From the NCBI GenBank assembly GCA_012932295.1, contig JAAONU010000004.1:29428304-29492303 (forward strand): 64,000 nucleotides of DNA, given 5' to 3'. Under the pieces are notes generated by a model. That model was not told the origin of the DNA, made no database searches, and saw only the letters and a program-made list of their open reading frames with translations. A program made the position numbers and the translations under genes. The stretch is from Cyclina sinensis (taxonomy: Eukaryota; Mollusca; Bivalvia; Venerida; Veneridae). The first letter of the stretch is position 1. The number at the start of each line of letters is the position of its first letter. Below are positions 45,138-57,099 of the stretch, piece after piece.

Positions 45138-47941
45138 ATGTGTGAAAGCGAAAAACGTAGAGAAATCATTCTACCACTGTACGCTAAACTGAATGACTTT
45201 GAAAAGTCTGAAGATGACTCCACAGACAAAGAGGAGGATTGTAGTGAAGTTGTGAAGGAGTTTAAAAAAGTTTTAATGAGAAAAAAGCCACCCAAGCATT
45301 CAGATCTTGTTCATTCGGATGTTCTTTACGGGGAAACACCTGGTGATCATAAGGTATCTAACCCATGGAAAATGGACGAAGACGAAGTTACCATTATTAA
45401 TGGCGACACACTGCTGTTCCGCGCCATGCTGTTGTCTGTGGAGGAAGGCAGTAAGAGAGAGGAAAACCTCAATGTTATTATAAAAGAGCTGCTGATAGAA
45501 AGATACCCTAAACTGATTGTTCATCCAAAGACAAGTGAAGAATGCAAAGGAATGACACCGATCCACCTTGCAATTCTGAAAGGAGATATCGAACTGTTAC
45601 AGTTAATGGCAGATGTGATTAATGACCCTGACAACAAGACGATTGATAAAGCAAGCATCAAAAATATCTGCGCAAATGGTTCCGTTTTCCAAAACACAGC
45701 AATGATAGCTGGAACGTTACTTGGAGTTGCATCACTTAAGTTCGACACAAATGTATTTGATATTGTACTTCACCGCTTTCATTGCGACTTGACTGACACA
45801 AATGAAATGGGAGACAACGTTGTGCATTCTTTGATCAAATTTGCCCATGTTCACCCGGACAAAAAGAAGCAAGCAATAGAAATGTTGCAATACATAATGG
45901 ACTGCAAATTCATTAAAGATAAAACAGACAATAAAACAACGTGTGGAATGAGAAAAAAGACTCGAAAGCTGCTGATGATGGAGAACAAGGAGAAACTCAA
46001 CCCATTACAACTGGCTGCTAAAAGACAACAGTATGAATTCTTCGTATACATTATGCAACACAAGGTAGTTTTTCTATATCTCTTGTTATAAGAAATTGTT
46101 GCTTAACTTACTTATTGCATATTTCGAATGTGTTTGAAAAGGAGAGCTTATGACAAACATTATGACAAACATTCTATGTTGCGAGGTGCCATTAAGCAAA
46201 CTTTACACGTCAAAAGGTCACTGACAGGAACATCATGTCTGTTCCAAAAATATTTCCAAATCTCAAAAGTATGAAATAAGAGGTTTCATTCATTATTAGT
46301 ATATTTCGAAAAGCATTGGAGAGAACTTCATTGGACAACTTATTACAAGTAAATATTTTCAAATCTTTAATTTATGAGTGAATAGGTTTCTTTCAATATG
46401 TGCATGAAGTGTTGGAGAAAACTTCTGTGGCCAACTTATTACAAGTAAATATTTTACAGGTGTACCGACCAAAAGAAACAAGTGGTGGTGTTTACAGTGA
46501 AGAATTATTCGATATAACAGAGATTGAAACACTGCCCTTGGAAAGTGACGTTAAATCTTCAGATAGTGAGCAAATCAAAACAGACTACCATGAGTCAGTC
46601 ATGGAATATATTGTCCATCACCAGACAAACAATGCATTCCTTTTCGCAGATTTTCTGCCTGTAAAAGGGGTTATTAACGAAAAATGGCGCTACTATAAAA
46701 GGTGGTATAATAGTTGGTTTGCAGTACATTTTGTTTTCATAATCACTCTGTCAGTGGCTGCTGTGTTCAGGTCAAAATTGGTTGAGATAGATACAGGAGA
46801 CAACCAGGTTGACTTTGAATACCACGTCACCAGAGACATTTTCGTCACAGTTGTTTCTGTCATAGGTTTAATTCTTGCAATAATGAATTTTGTTTCAGAG
46901 ATCGGACGGATAGGTTTGTCCCGTTTTAAATTCAAGACTTCTAAGAGCTGGTTCAAGCACGGTATGCGCCTTTTCAGTACACCGTACTCGAACATGCTAT
47001 TTAGATTTTACTTTTTTCTGTTCAATCTTTTGCTTTTCGTTGATTTTATTGTTGCTTCAATGGCAGGGCAGAAGTCGCTCCCAGGTTATCATAACTATTG
47101 CTTAATCTTTGCTGTGATCATTGGCTGGTATCTACTCATGTTCTTTCTTCAAGGATATAAACCTTTCAGTTTCTTCACAGTCTTGATCCAGAGAGTAATA
47201 GCAGACCTGCTGAAATTCGCCCTTGTAATGCTGATATTACTTATGGCATTTTCCGTTGCGATGTTTATGATAATGCAAGGTGCGGATACAGAAGAGGACG
47301 ATTTTAATCATTTTGGCAAAACGATATTTAAAATGCTTACAATAATGCTAGGTATTGGTGAGATAGGTATTCTTTTTCAGGCCCGACAGCCAATTCTAGC
47401 AGTTATTGTTTTTGTGCTGTTTGTACTTCTTACGACAATTCTTCTGTTGAATGCGCTTATTGCGCTGATGTCTAATGCGTGCACAGATTTGATGAGCAAT
47501 CAGGGAGGTTTCATTGCCACTAATATGCATTGCCGTCTTCAACAGCTTTCGGTCATTCTTTATTTAGAAAGCTATCTTCCTAGACGCCTCTGCTACGAAG
47601 TGGGTAAAGTGAAAAAGAAATTAAGATATGTTAACAATGAATGGGATAGAAACGCACCTAGAAGATTTTGGTCATTAAGTTCTGCACACGGGAAATTGCA
47701 TGACTCCTTCGACTCTGTGAAAAGTAGACTTCAACCAGATGAACTGAGTAATTTTAACAATGACCAAGTAAAAGAGCGCAAAAAATCAACTGCACGTATT
47801 GTGCCCGGTATTGAAACGGAAACGCCAAGAGTTTTGTCCCGACGGTTAGACATAACTGACATCGACAAGAAAACATGTAGCACATGCAACACGGAAGATG
47901 TCATTCATCTGCAATCTCAGCTAGTCAATTTGAAACATTAA
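45138..47941 (+). CDS. TRPV-like cation channel, gene 2 (two exons)
   Basis: Exon 1 is 45138-46064 and exon 2 is 46460-47941, with a phase-0 GT-AG intron of 395 bp; 802 residues. It starts MCESEKRREI from an ATG that gene 1 has lost. The architecture is that of gene 1: N-terminal ankyrin-type repeats (GMTPIHLAILKGDIELLQLM, GDNVVHSLIKFA, NPLQLAAKRQQYEFF), six membrane segments, YKPFSFFTVLIQ linker, pore loop with GIGE and S6 with LLNALIALM. By eye about nine in ten residues of the membrane domain match gene 1 and the pore filter is identical. Differences concentrate at the extreme N terminus, the S1-S2 loop (SKLVEIDTGDNQ against SKLSGSDTGDNL) and the C-terminal tail, which is shorter here. Both reading frames are intact, so both copies are probably under purifying selection. 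The subunits could co-assemble. Confidence 0.87.
46065..46459 (+). other. Intron of TRPV-like gene 2 with an internally duplicated 3' end
   Basis: 395 bp, GTAGTT donor and TTTTACAG acceptor. The ~49-bp segment preceding the acceptor (46,411-46,459; TTGGAGAAAACTTCTGTGGC, CAACTTATTACAAGTAAATA TTTTACAG) has a second diverged copy at 46,313-46,362 in which the acceptor reads TTTTCAAA and is dead. Confidence 0.85.
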
Positions 47942-48016
47942 ATTTGAAATACAAGTAAGCAGCATTTTTGCAGGACATTTGAAATCTCTACAAAGTTAAC
48001 CATACAAATCAAACCA

Positions 48017-48031
48017 AATAAACAAAATAAA
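48017..48031 (+). terminator. Polyadenylation signals of gene 2
   Basis: AATAAA at 48017-48022 and 48026-48031, about 80-90 bp after the stop codon. Confidence 0.6.
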
Positions 48032-48870
48032 CATTTCTATGGTTTATTTTAACCCGTTTCAAATTGCATATTGTAATAAAATGACCAGTTTCAAAATTAA
48101 GCTTAGTACTTCTACAGGGTCTTAGCTTGGCTAATTCAATGGCGAGATTCATCTTACAGGGGATTTTTGGGCAAACATTTGTTATATTCTAATTTTGAAT
48201 TTAAATTGGCATGCACCTTTAACTTTTATTTACCTTTAGAAAGTAAATTCTTCTTCTGTCCATCCCTACAGTAAGTACAATTCTATTTGTTTTAGAGATT
48301 GTCCTTTTGTCGATATTTGGCTTTATGTCAATTTTTCCATGAATAGATAACGAAAGTATCTTTGTCTGCATCTATTGTAAACTAGGCTCTATTTTCACAT
48401 TTGAGTAGACCTTGAATGTGACAATTTATGGGACTGCACAACTGCGGCTTTTGATTCATCAATTTATCTCAAAAATTATGTAAGAAAAAAAAATTCAATG
48501 CAGGTTGTATCATGTGTATTTATGTTAAAATACCAAAACATAAAAAAATATGCTTGTTTCTCTGATGTCTTTAGAGAATGAGTTGGAGAAACGTCAAATA
48601 AGATAATTATAAATTTTGAATTCAGTTTTATCTCATTTTGTTAATTGTCATGGAGTTCAGTGTGTGATATGCAGTTAATTTCATATAACATTTTTTAAAT
48701 TTCTTTTTTACATATTCTAAAAGCAGATCTACGAAATGAAGCTTAAAAAGTCTTGCCACTTTTTTAACCCTTAGTACGAGCTCTGTTCAACATTGACAGT
48801 TGTTAATAAATCTATAGTGAGAAAAGATTAACTTTAACTGAACACAGCTATTTATTGTCTTACGGAGATT
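48032..48870. other. 3' flank of TRPV-like gene 2
   Basis: AT-rich, non-coding and collinear with the flank of gene 1. Confidence 0.5.
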
Positions 48871-48879
48871 TGAATTCGT

Positions 48880-49275
48880 AACAGACCACCCAGAGCAGGA
48901 TTCGGGCTCAGGTCCTCCTGCATAAAAAAACCAAGCTATAGACGACTGAGCCAAAAAATAGATCTCCTAACGTTGTTTATATACAATTATAGGCTGATTT
49001 GCACTGGACCCTTAAAAACCCCCCATACGAGAAAGTCATCTTTTATGATGACAAATGGTGTAGGCTATTTTATATCAGATAGGTTGAAAGATTTTTGTAT
49101 CGTCATTATTATTACTAAGTCAAGGAAAGGTTATCCCGGCCAACTCACCATCTTTATAAGATAAAAGTTCGTAACAGAAAGATGCAATGAATCATAAAAA
49201 AAGAGAGCCGGATTCGAACTCAGGTCCTCCAACATTGAAGACCAAAGCTCCAGTCGACTGAGTCCTGGCGCTGAT
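48880..49275 (-). repeat. Pair of tRNA-like (SINE-head) sequences, copy 2
   Basis: The minus strand at 49,200-49,275 has A box CCAGGACTCAGTCGACTGG and perfect B box AGTTCGAATCC (49220-49210). At 48,880-48,965 TTTGGCTCAGTCGTCTATAG is followed by GAGCCCGAATCC. Both match the pair in segmental copy 1, so they predate the duplication. Confidence 0.55.
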
Positions 49276-49795
49276 GTCACAGATTGTATTCATACACAAA
49301 CCTAAATTACCAATTTAGGTCGTTAACTTATACAGTTATAGGTCGGCATACACTGAGCCTTAAGAATTGTAATATCGTTTGTATGACTGGCCCACTCATA
49401 AATAAACTTTACTTGTAAGAATATTTTCATTGTTTCAAAAGCAAAAGAATTCAGAGTTTCTTCAAATTTACACGATTTCTGAATACTGCGTTTAAATTTA
49501 TTTTGACTGCCTTGCATCTTCATTATTTTAACCACTGGTAAAACTTAAACGGATTAGTTAGTCATCCTCGCCTCGAATTAAAATATCCGTTCTTTGTCAA
49601 TAACTTGTGATCAAAGAAATAGTTAAACGATGTCTATGAAGCTTGGATACTTGGTCCCAACATGCGACTTGTTTGATCAAAATAGAATATTAAGGTTCGA
49701 AAACACAAATGTTTCCTTTCATTATAACACATTGTCATATTGTATGACTGTTAAATCTACGTTGATATTTTAAGCTCACAGGCATGTTGATGGTC

Positions 49796-50455
49796 TTTTT
49801 TATGTTCTTAGTTCCTAAACTTATAGAAAGTGTACAACCTCGCTTATTACAATGAAAATTATACTTTCTACGAGGAACATTAATTTTGTAAAACCATAAA
49901 TAATATTACTTTGTCGATCCGTCCGGTAAACGTAGAGAATTTGTGACCAATAAATGTCAGTTTGTTCTGCAGTTTTCATATATCAAAAGATAAAGAATAA
50001 AGGTTATTAAATACAACTTCAACAACTTCAATTGTTTTGTCTTCAGCTTATACTTGTTTACAAATGCATAAACAGTGCAAAGTGCTATTTAAACAAACAT
50101 CGATTAAGCATTTGAACACTGATATCTACAGATACAAGCGACGCAATGGTGATTTTTTTTGAAACAGGGATTTGCAAATGATTATTTTGAAAGCAAGTTA
50201 TCTACCTCAATATGGCTAATTCTTTCTGAATGATTACAATGTTTTCTGATGAAATACTATAGTATGATTGTTAAATTACAGTACTGTCATAAAAGTAATT
50301 TTCCTTCTTTGTATGAAAACTAGATGTTGGATGCTTGTTGGTATTCTTTGGATGGGTATATATGTCTGCGAACAGTAATAAACTTTTTTTCGTCCCGCTT
50401 TTAAACAAGTGTTAAAATGATGCGATAGATCACATTGTTAAAAGGAAAGCGACTG
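49796..50455. other. AT-rich sequence after segmental copy 2
   Basis: Contains at 50,160-50,240 the block also found at 43,587-43,665. No gene seen. Confidence 0.45.
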
Positions 50456-50459
50456 AGAC

Positions 50460-50945
50460 ATGACGGAGACGGGGGATGAAAGGTTTCACGCACACAACAT
50501 CATTGAGCATGATCGCTACGGTATAGGTAGCATCATGATATGTGGCGGAATAAGTCACTGAGCAATGATAGACATTGTCATTTTCGTGGAAACCTTACGG
50601 CTAACCGATACTGCAACGAAATTCTGCGTCGAATACTGATTCTCTTCTTACGTATACTTCAAGACAACGTCCGCCCGCGTGCTGCGTGTCAGACTCTGTT
50701 TTTGCAGCGGCATGGTGCTGATACGCTTAAATGACCTGATAAATCACAGATTTTTCACCCATCGAACATCTTTGGGATTACCTCCGACGGTTATTAAGAC
50801 GTCATGATGTCAAAAACCTAGAACGAGATAACGCAGAAAGTGGCAGATGATCCCTAAGCACGTATATATAACCCTTATCGCCAGCATGAGGTGTAATTGC
50901 ACTGCTCTCACTAGCTATAGGGGCGGCCATGTACGATAGCGTTAG
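50460..50945 (+). mobile_element. Tc1-type transposase relic, C-terminal part
   Basis: Broken frames show GSIMICGGIS, then GNLTANRYCNEILRR, QDNVRPRAAC (the second catalytic-D region, QDNARPHxA in the family), HPIEHLWDYLRR-like (third acidic residue region) and finally GGHVRY, the usual C terminus (GGHTRY). At least three frame changes or stops separate these blocks. Inactive; TIRs not found. Confidence 0.75.
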
Positions 50946-52370
50946 TGTAACATCTTATCAGATGGACCAACTTCAATTTACATTCAAAAATCAATGCATT
51001 CAAATTCGTTTTATAAAGTTTCAAAAGGCCTTACTTCAGTTTACATAAATTAGATAATCTAATAAGAGTTTTTTTTTCTTTATGAAACTCCATACTACTG
51101 TTTAATTCTAACAAATATCATTTTTTCTTTAGTATATATTAAAATGTATCAGAAATTGATTTAATACAAAAGTTTATTCCGAGTGAAATAACAGACACTG
51201 GTGCACTTACCATGCGTTCATAAAGTGTTAATATGTTTATGAGTTTGGCTCCTAACACAACAGAAACTTTTTTAATTCAATGCCTCCAGGTAGAGGCGTC
51301 GTGTACTTGGAATACGATTTGTTTAACCTGGATATGTAAAGATCAGTTTTGTTGGCATGCATTTGAATAGACGTTGAAATATTTAAAGGGCATACTCAAA
51401 ATTTTCGAGTACTCAATTTTCTTCAAAATCATGTAAATATGAAAGAAATTAGAAAAATGATTACACAATACCAAGGTGTCGACAGAAAATAATGTATTTA
51501 GCTGGCCAAATTCCCGAATATAAGTCTCTATATAGACAAAAAAGGGAAATATATTAGCTATATATTAGCTATGTACATTAAGTAAAATGGAAAAAAATGG
51601 ATGATTGAATTAAAGAGCCTTCCAATCAGTCAGATAATTAGTTGCGCGGGAAATACTGTTAGAAATCAATAGTGAGCATTGAAGTACAAATGTATAGATA
51701 AAACATACTTTCTACTCATTAATTTTACTTTGAAGAATCTTTTTAAGTCCGCTATATGCAAAAAGGCGTTGCTGTTATCTCTGAAGTTCGTTCCATATAC
51801 ACAATTTTTAACAGCAAGGATAAGAAGTTCCCTGAGATTTGTTTGACTTTTTGTACGGAGGATATAATTGCATTAAAATGTCTTTCAACCAATTCGTCAT
51901 ATCATTTATTAAACGTTTAACGGGTTCTTATTCACAAAACATATGAATTATTCTCCCAGAAAAAAGAACTGTTACAATAAGACAAATCAATATCAATTAA
52001 ATGTATTTTTTATATAAAGGACATTGTAACAAATATTTAAATATGCAGGCTGTGCTGAAAATCTTTTAATTTGATTTCATTGACATTGTTCAGATTTTTA
52101 CAAATGACTTTGTAGTTTTTTAATTTATTAGCACAAGTGTATTTAACCATGACAAATGTAAATCAATCTTGTTTGCCTCTGGGAAAATACCGTTAACCGT
52201 CATACAAAATTTCCTTTGCATTAATTGTTAAATTTAGAGTTGAATATAGATATGCATATTTGTTTTCAGGAATTTAACAATCTCTTTGTTTTCTCTGATA
52301 AGTATTTTCAAACTCATGGGTTTGTGAAAAACTTTATAAAACTCAAGGTAATTGCCCTGAAATTTGTACA
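50946..52370. other. AT-rich sequence without a recognised gene
   Basis: No ORF or repeat that I can support. Confidence 0.45.
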
Positions 52371-52379
52371 TTTCTTTCA

Positions 52380-53450
52380 GCTGTTAAAAATGTAGAAATT
52401 TCCATCATTATCCTTCTTCCGGTATAAGTGCAGGGCTCTCTTTGGAGCATCGACACACTGGTGACTGTGTACAATACAATATGACTGCAAGGCACAAATA
52501 CTGTGCAAGGATAAAAACAGATAAAATCCTGTAGTGCGTCTAGTGGAGAGTGCCCGGTCCTTTCCTTAAAGCTGTCCAAGGTCTGGGTGACTGCGACGTC
52601 TTCAGGCAGCTGGTTCCACATTCTCATCGATGGCAGAAAAAAAGTGCCTGCATGTATCTGTCCGACAGAATGGTAGGAGGTATCTGGTGGTAGAGCCTCT
52701 GGTAGACATGGCAGCAGAACAGTAGTGTTCGGAGCCTGGAATGTCAACTAAGTTGTGGATGCTACGAGTAAAGTGATAGCCACCCAAGTGACGTGATCAT
52801 CTGACTGGTACTGCGCGTTCTGAGGCAGTCCCCGGTTAAAAGCGGATTGTTGATGTTTGTTTGACGGTCCCAGGCTGCTGAGGCTTATTGGTCGGACCAG
52901 CGTCGTGCAACATTTTGCCTTCACAGCTGGTGGGCAGCTGGCTATGTTCCTCCTGAGGATCGCTAGCGTATTATTAGCCTTCTTGGTGACTGTATCTACA
53001 TGTTCGTTCCACAGGAGGTTGAATGGTACCAAGATATCTCCAACTAGGAACACTGGCTAGTTTCTGACCATTGATGTAATAGTCAGTCTTTGGACACATC
53101 CTTATAGACATTTTGTTGGGTTGAACTGCATTTGCCTGTCGGCCTCCCATTTCCGTATTTTTTCCAGGTCTTTTTGCAGTGTGGCAGAGTCTTGTCAGGC
53201 TCTTGATTTTTCTGATTAGAAGAAGACTGTCATCTGCAAATAGCCTGGTGATAGATGTGACTTTCCCTGGCATGTCGTTCAGGAGAAAGAGCAGCGTGAC
53301 CTTCAACTACGACCTGCTGACTTCTGCTGGACAGGAAACTCTCTTTCCAGCGGAGTAGCTGACGTCTGATGCCATAGTGTTGTAGTTTCTTTGCTAACCT
53401 AGTTTGGTTTGTCTTCATTCTCTTGAAGGCTCGCTTGTCAGATTTGGACC
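52380..53450 (-). mobile_element. Decayed Jockey/CR1-like LINE, reverse-transcriptase part
   Basis: On the minus strand, in order: LAKKLQHYGIRRQLLRW, ESFLSSRSQQVVVEG, TRLFADDSLL (RT catalytic F-A-D-D), YYINGQKLASVPSWRYLGT, KKANNTLAILRRNIASCP, TLVRP and FFLPSMRMWNQLPEDV with SFKERTG at the end. These are the RT palm, thumb and C-terminal segments of a LINE ORF2. Several frameshifts and a deletion separate them. Same strand as the endonuclease relic at 55,480-56,300 and possibly the same element. Confidence 0.8.
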
Positions 53451-53803
53451 TTCCACTTATGTACAGATAGTGAGCATCCCCATTGGAACTAATTGTGCAC
53501 CCCTTGTTGCTGATCTGTTTTTATATTGCTTTAAAAGAGACTTTTATGTTATCTCTTTCCAGTGAACGTCAAGATGACATTATTATACAGCCTTTAACAA
53601 CACCTCGGGGTATCATGACGATTTTTAAATATAATATAACTATTTTTCATCTCTGATCATATCCAAATGAACTCCAGCTTAAAAGAAACACTTAAGAAAA
53701 GCAAGCAATCTTTCTTGATCTAAATCTTTCTACATAAAAATGGTTTATAACTATTAAAATATATGATAAAAGAGATGATTTTGATTTTAATATTGTTAAT
53801 TAT

Positions 53804-54660
53804 TAGAGATGGGAACGAATACTAATATCAATATTCGAATATTCGCTTTGTCATATTCGAATATATTCGAATATTCGTTTTTTTAAAGTTCAGTCAGTTA
53901 CCCGAATTTTGGTATCCGAACACTGATACTGTTTTATCACCTGTACGTTGTGGGGGGGAAACAGCTATGTATTATCTAGAAATGGTGTAGAAATGGCTTG
54001 TTTTATGGAAGTTTTAAATACTTATTAAGTGATTGGCAATTCATAATATATTCCGTTCATTAAAACCGCGTGAAATAAGTCCAAAGACGAGAGGGGTGCA
54101 TGATTTTTTGTTTGTTTGTTTTTCTATACAGCTTATTTCCAAACCCTTAAGCGATGATCAAACATAAAGCGAGGATATTTTAAATATACTTATAAGAGGA
54201 AAATATTTGAGCTATTCTACTGGTTGGGCAACTAAAAAGTAATATCAATAGAGTTATAAGCGTGACTGGTTGTTCGTTTACGTAAAACATGACGTTAATC
54301 CTTGAATATTGTGCGACAAACAACTTCTTAAATTTGTTAAATGAACGGGCGCCAATTAAAATGAATAAAAAATTAAAAGGGATCACAATCACGCCTTGTA
54401 GCAAACTGTTTATCCGTAACGATTGCCCCTGCCAATTATGCATTGAAATTTTACTTGCTAATTGGATCATTTTTGACACGCGATAAAGAAACACAATACC
54501 AAACAGACTGGGGTTTTTGCATAATCAGAATGCTTACATTTATAAAAATCAACGATGCTTTATTTGAAAAAAAAAATCATTTTAGAACTATTCGAATTTG
54601 ATTTTCAGATTCGAATATTCGGTGGATTTTTGAATATTCGAATATTCGTTCCCATCCCTA
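53804..54660. mobile_element. hAT-like non-autonomous element, copy B, complete (857 bp)
   Basis: Begins TAGAGATGGGAACGAATA and ends in its inverse, TATTCGTTCCCATCCCTA. Both ends run into palindromic TTCGAATATTCGAA repeats. The flanking octamers TTAATTAT (left) and TTTATTAT (right) match at 7 of 8 positions, consistent with an 8-bp target-site duplication as made by hAT transposases. No transposase ORF. It lies between two pieces of LINE in the same orientation and may have inserted into that element. Confidence 0.8.
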
Positions 54661-54664
54661 TTTA

Positions 54665-55475
54665 TTATTCATTTAAGATCGTGATGTCCCACGAGATATG
54701 AGGTTTATATTTCGCAGATTGTTTACTTTTTTCGAGCTTATAACAATATTAAAGAGGACGTTTTGCAAGTTTTATCTCCGGATTTGTGCCAAAATACAAT
54801 TGCAGATTAAAAACACTACTGGAACAAGGTATATCTCAACCAGTGTTTTATGGAGATTAGGTTTATTAATTTAAAGAAAATATAAAGCAACATTATTTTT
54901 TTCAAGTCATTTGTAAAACAAAATGTAAATTCAAGAAGAAAGGCTACAAACATGATATTGTACAGCGCTATGCCTACTTGGTGATTAACCTTTCTACAGT
55001 TGATCGCTTTGCTTACCTCTTTGTTTGCACGACGGCGCAGAGGTTTAAAAGTGTATGAAGGTTTCTAGGGAAATCTTGAAATGTTGTAGAAACTCGATCA
55101 CTTTCTTTTATTCCTGCCATCGTGTCCTTGCTGATTTGACTCTAAGTGCATTGGTCTCAGTAAGGTCATTGAGTACCTATCCTTTTCGCTCTTATGTGAC
55201 ATTAGTTTTTTGTGTTTTATATGTTTGTGTGCTTTTGCATGCAACATTTTCGAGTTGATGGCTGGGTTGGAGCTAATTCACCAAGACATATTGTTCTTGT
55301 TTGTTCTGTTGGGGCAAGTGTGAGGCTGGAGCACCCTAGAAACTGGTTTATCCCCCCAAGTGGCAAATGTATTGCCACTGACCGTTCCAAGGCGATAACT
55401 CCTCGGATTATAATCTTCTTATATTTTCTGGTTTGTGGTGTCCTTTTTTAAATTGATCTTTAAATAAATTTATGA
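54665..55475. repeat. Probable dispersed repeat, unclassified
   Basis: Less AT-rich than its surroundings from about 55,020. It has short plus-strand ORFs with no domain and phrases such as GCCACTGACCGTTCCAAGGC that I associate with dispersed mollusc repeats. Only one copy lies in the window, so repetition cannot be shown here. Confidence 0.3.
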
Positions 55476-55479
55476 TTTC

Positions 55480-56300
55480 TTTTCTTCTTCGTGTTGGGAG
55501 GCTGTGTTTTATACAGTGGTTTTTTTCTGATGTCCATTTTTCAATATTCTTGATGGGCACCTTTTCTTCCATGATGGAGGTACAAGCTGATTTGAAGGCA
55601 TTCTAAAGCACGTTGATAACAGTGGATACATTGTAGTCTGACATTACTTTGGTACTGAAACTCTGGACTGTCTGTTTTAGAACTTCCAAGTCTGCATTTC
55701 TCTAAAGTTGGATCTTTCGTCTCGGAAACTTCTTCCTAGCTGCCTGTATTCAAACTTCAACGAACTCAATGTCATGGTCGCTCACCCCTGGTACAGATTT
55801 GCACTTGATTCGCGAGTGACGGTCTGTTTGTTAAGAATAGATCTAGGGTATTTTGGCCTCTGGTATGGAACTTTAACATTTGTTCAAGTCCTGAGTTGTA
55901 AACCATGGACTTGGTTGGCTTCATTGTTGTGGTTGTTTGATGTGACTGTATTGATATGCCAGTCGATGTCTGGCAATTTTGGTATCAGCAGCATTCAGAA
56001 GCTTTTGGGTTTTGAGTTTGAAGGGCATACATTGTCGCTGCTTGGTGATCGGTAGACTGATATCATAATAAGATGGTAATTGTTTGTGTATTCGATGTAA
56101 GATGCTGTTATTTTCGCCGTTGTTTGAGGGCGAATGTCTCTACTAGTTGTTGTCCTTAACTGCTATAATGACTCAACCATGAGGGCTACTGCCCCTGTCC
56201 CTCCTGGTTAGTATGTATAGCCGGTCTAGATCGCCTCTCGCTCATGGATGCTACTGTGAAGCCAAGTCTCACTACCGATTAGTATGTTTGGGTTTGCTTC
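55480..56300 (-). mobile_element. Decayed LINE endonuclease (EEP-type) relic
   Basis: The minus strand shows PNILIGSETWLHSSIHERE (the E-T-W-L motif of apurinic-type LINE endonucleases), then GTGAVAL, LPDIDWHINTV (from the G-D-F-N-L-P region), RGQNTLDLFLTNRPSLANQV and a link segment NADLEVLKQTVQSF. Stops and frame changes are frequent. It fits 5' of the RT relic at 52,380-53,450. Plus-strand ORFs here are antisense shadows. Confidence 0.75.
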
Positions 56301-57099
56301 TGTTTGGTGTTATGCGATTGTAAACTGCAAATGGTAGGCTGATACACTTGATATGGAACCAGGTATCGCAATTATCACAAACGACCGCATGCTAAATAAA
56401 TTTACAAGGTTTACCAAAATCTCCACATGGGTACTTGTATGTAGGCCCAGGGTTTGTATGGCAGTCACCAACCAGGAGTATCCGATATTTTTCAACTATC
56501 CGGATTCCACTCAACGAGAATTTGTGTAGAAAGTATTAACAAGTGTACAATATGCTTGATAATGTGTACTCAACCTTCATGGTTACCAACTACATTGACT
56601 TGATGTCCATACAGTATGTTACCATTCATAATAGTCATAAAAGAACAGTTATCTTTGTATTTACAACTGTTGTTTTTGTTGTAGTTCGCGGGTGGTAAAA
56701 GTCAGGAATTTTTTATGCAAAACGGTTGTAAACTACACTTCAATTTTCTCCAGGAGGGAGTATCTAGATGTGTAATTGGCCTATCTTATCAAACAAAAGA
56801 TAAATAGCGTTGCTTTATACAAGTTAAAACAAGATTTTTATCGCTTTCATCAAAACAAAGCTATCCGCGCTCCACAGTGACTGTGACCCTCCAAGAAGTC
56901 AGTCACATTTATTTTACATTTTCAAAACCAATTAAAAAAAACAACAACAAACACACAAAAGAAAACAATTACTTTTTAAGAAACATTATAAATACCGTAA
57001 AGGCAAGAAAAGTATATCTTCCAGTTTATTATGTTTTAGGTTTACACATAACATGTAATAGTTATTAATCACGTCTGTCTAAAATAGACTTGGCATTAA
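56301..57099. other. Sequence without a recognised gene
   Basis: AT-rich; no domain or repeat supported. Confidence 0.4.

Larger units (their letters stand above)
44750..49795 (+). repeat. Segmental duplication, copy 2 (TRPV-like gene plus flanks)
   Basis: Direct-orientation partner of 22,400-27,990, about 22 kb downstream. It retains promoter, gene, 3' flank, tRNA-like pair and terminal block. It lacks the expanded minisatellite and has a longer intron. Confidence 0.85.

Noticed and set aside
55055..56055. Plus-strand ORFs, including one of 115 codons
   Set aside because: From 55,480 on, the minus strand has LINE endonuclease motifs; the rest shows no domain and looks like a dispersed repeat.
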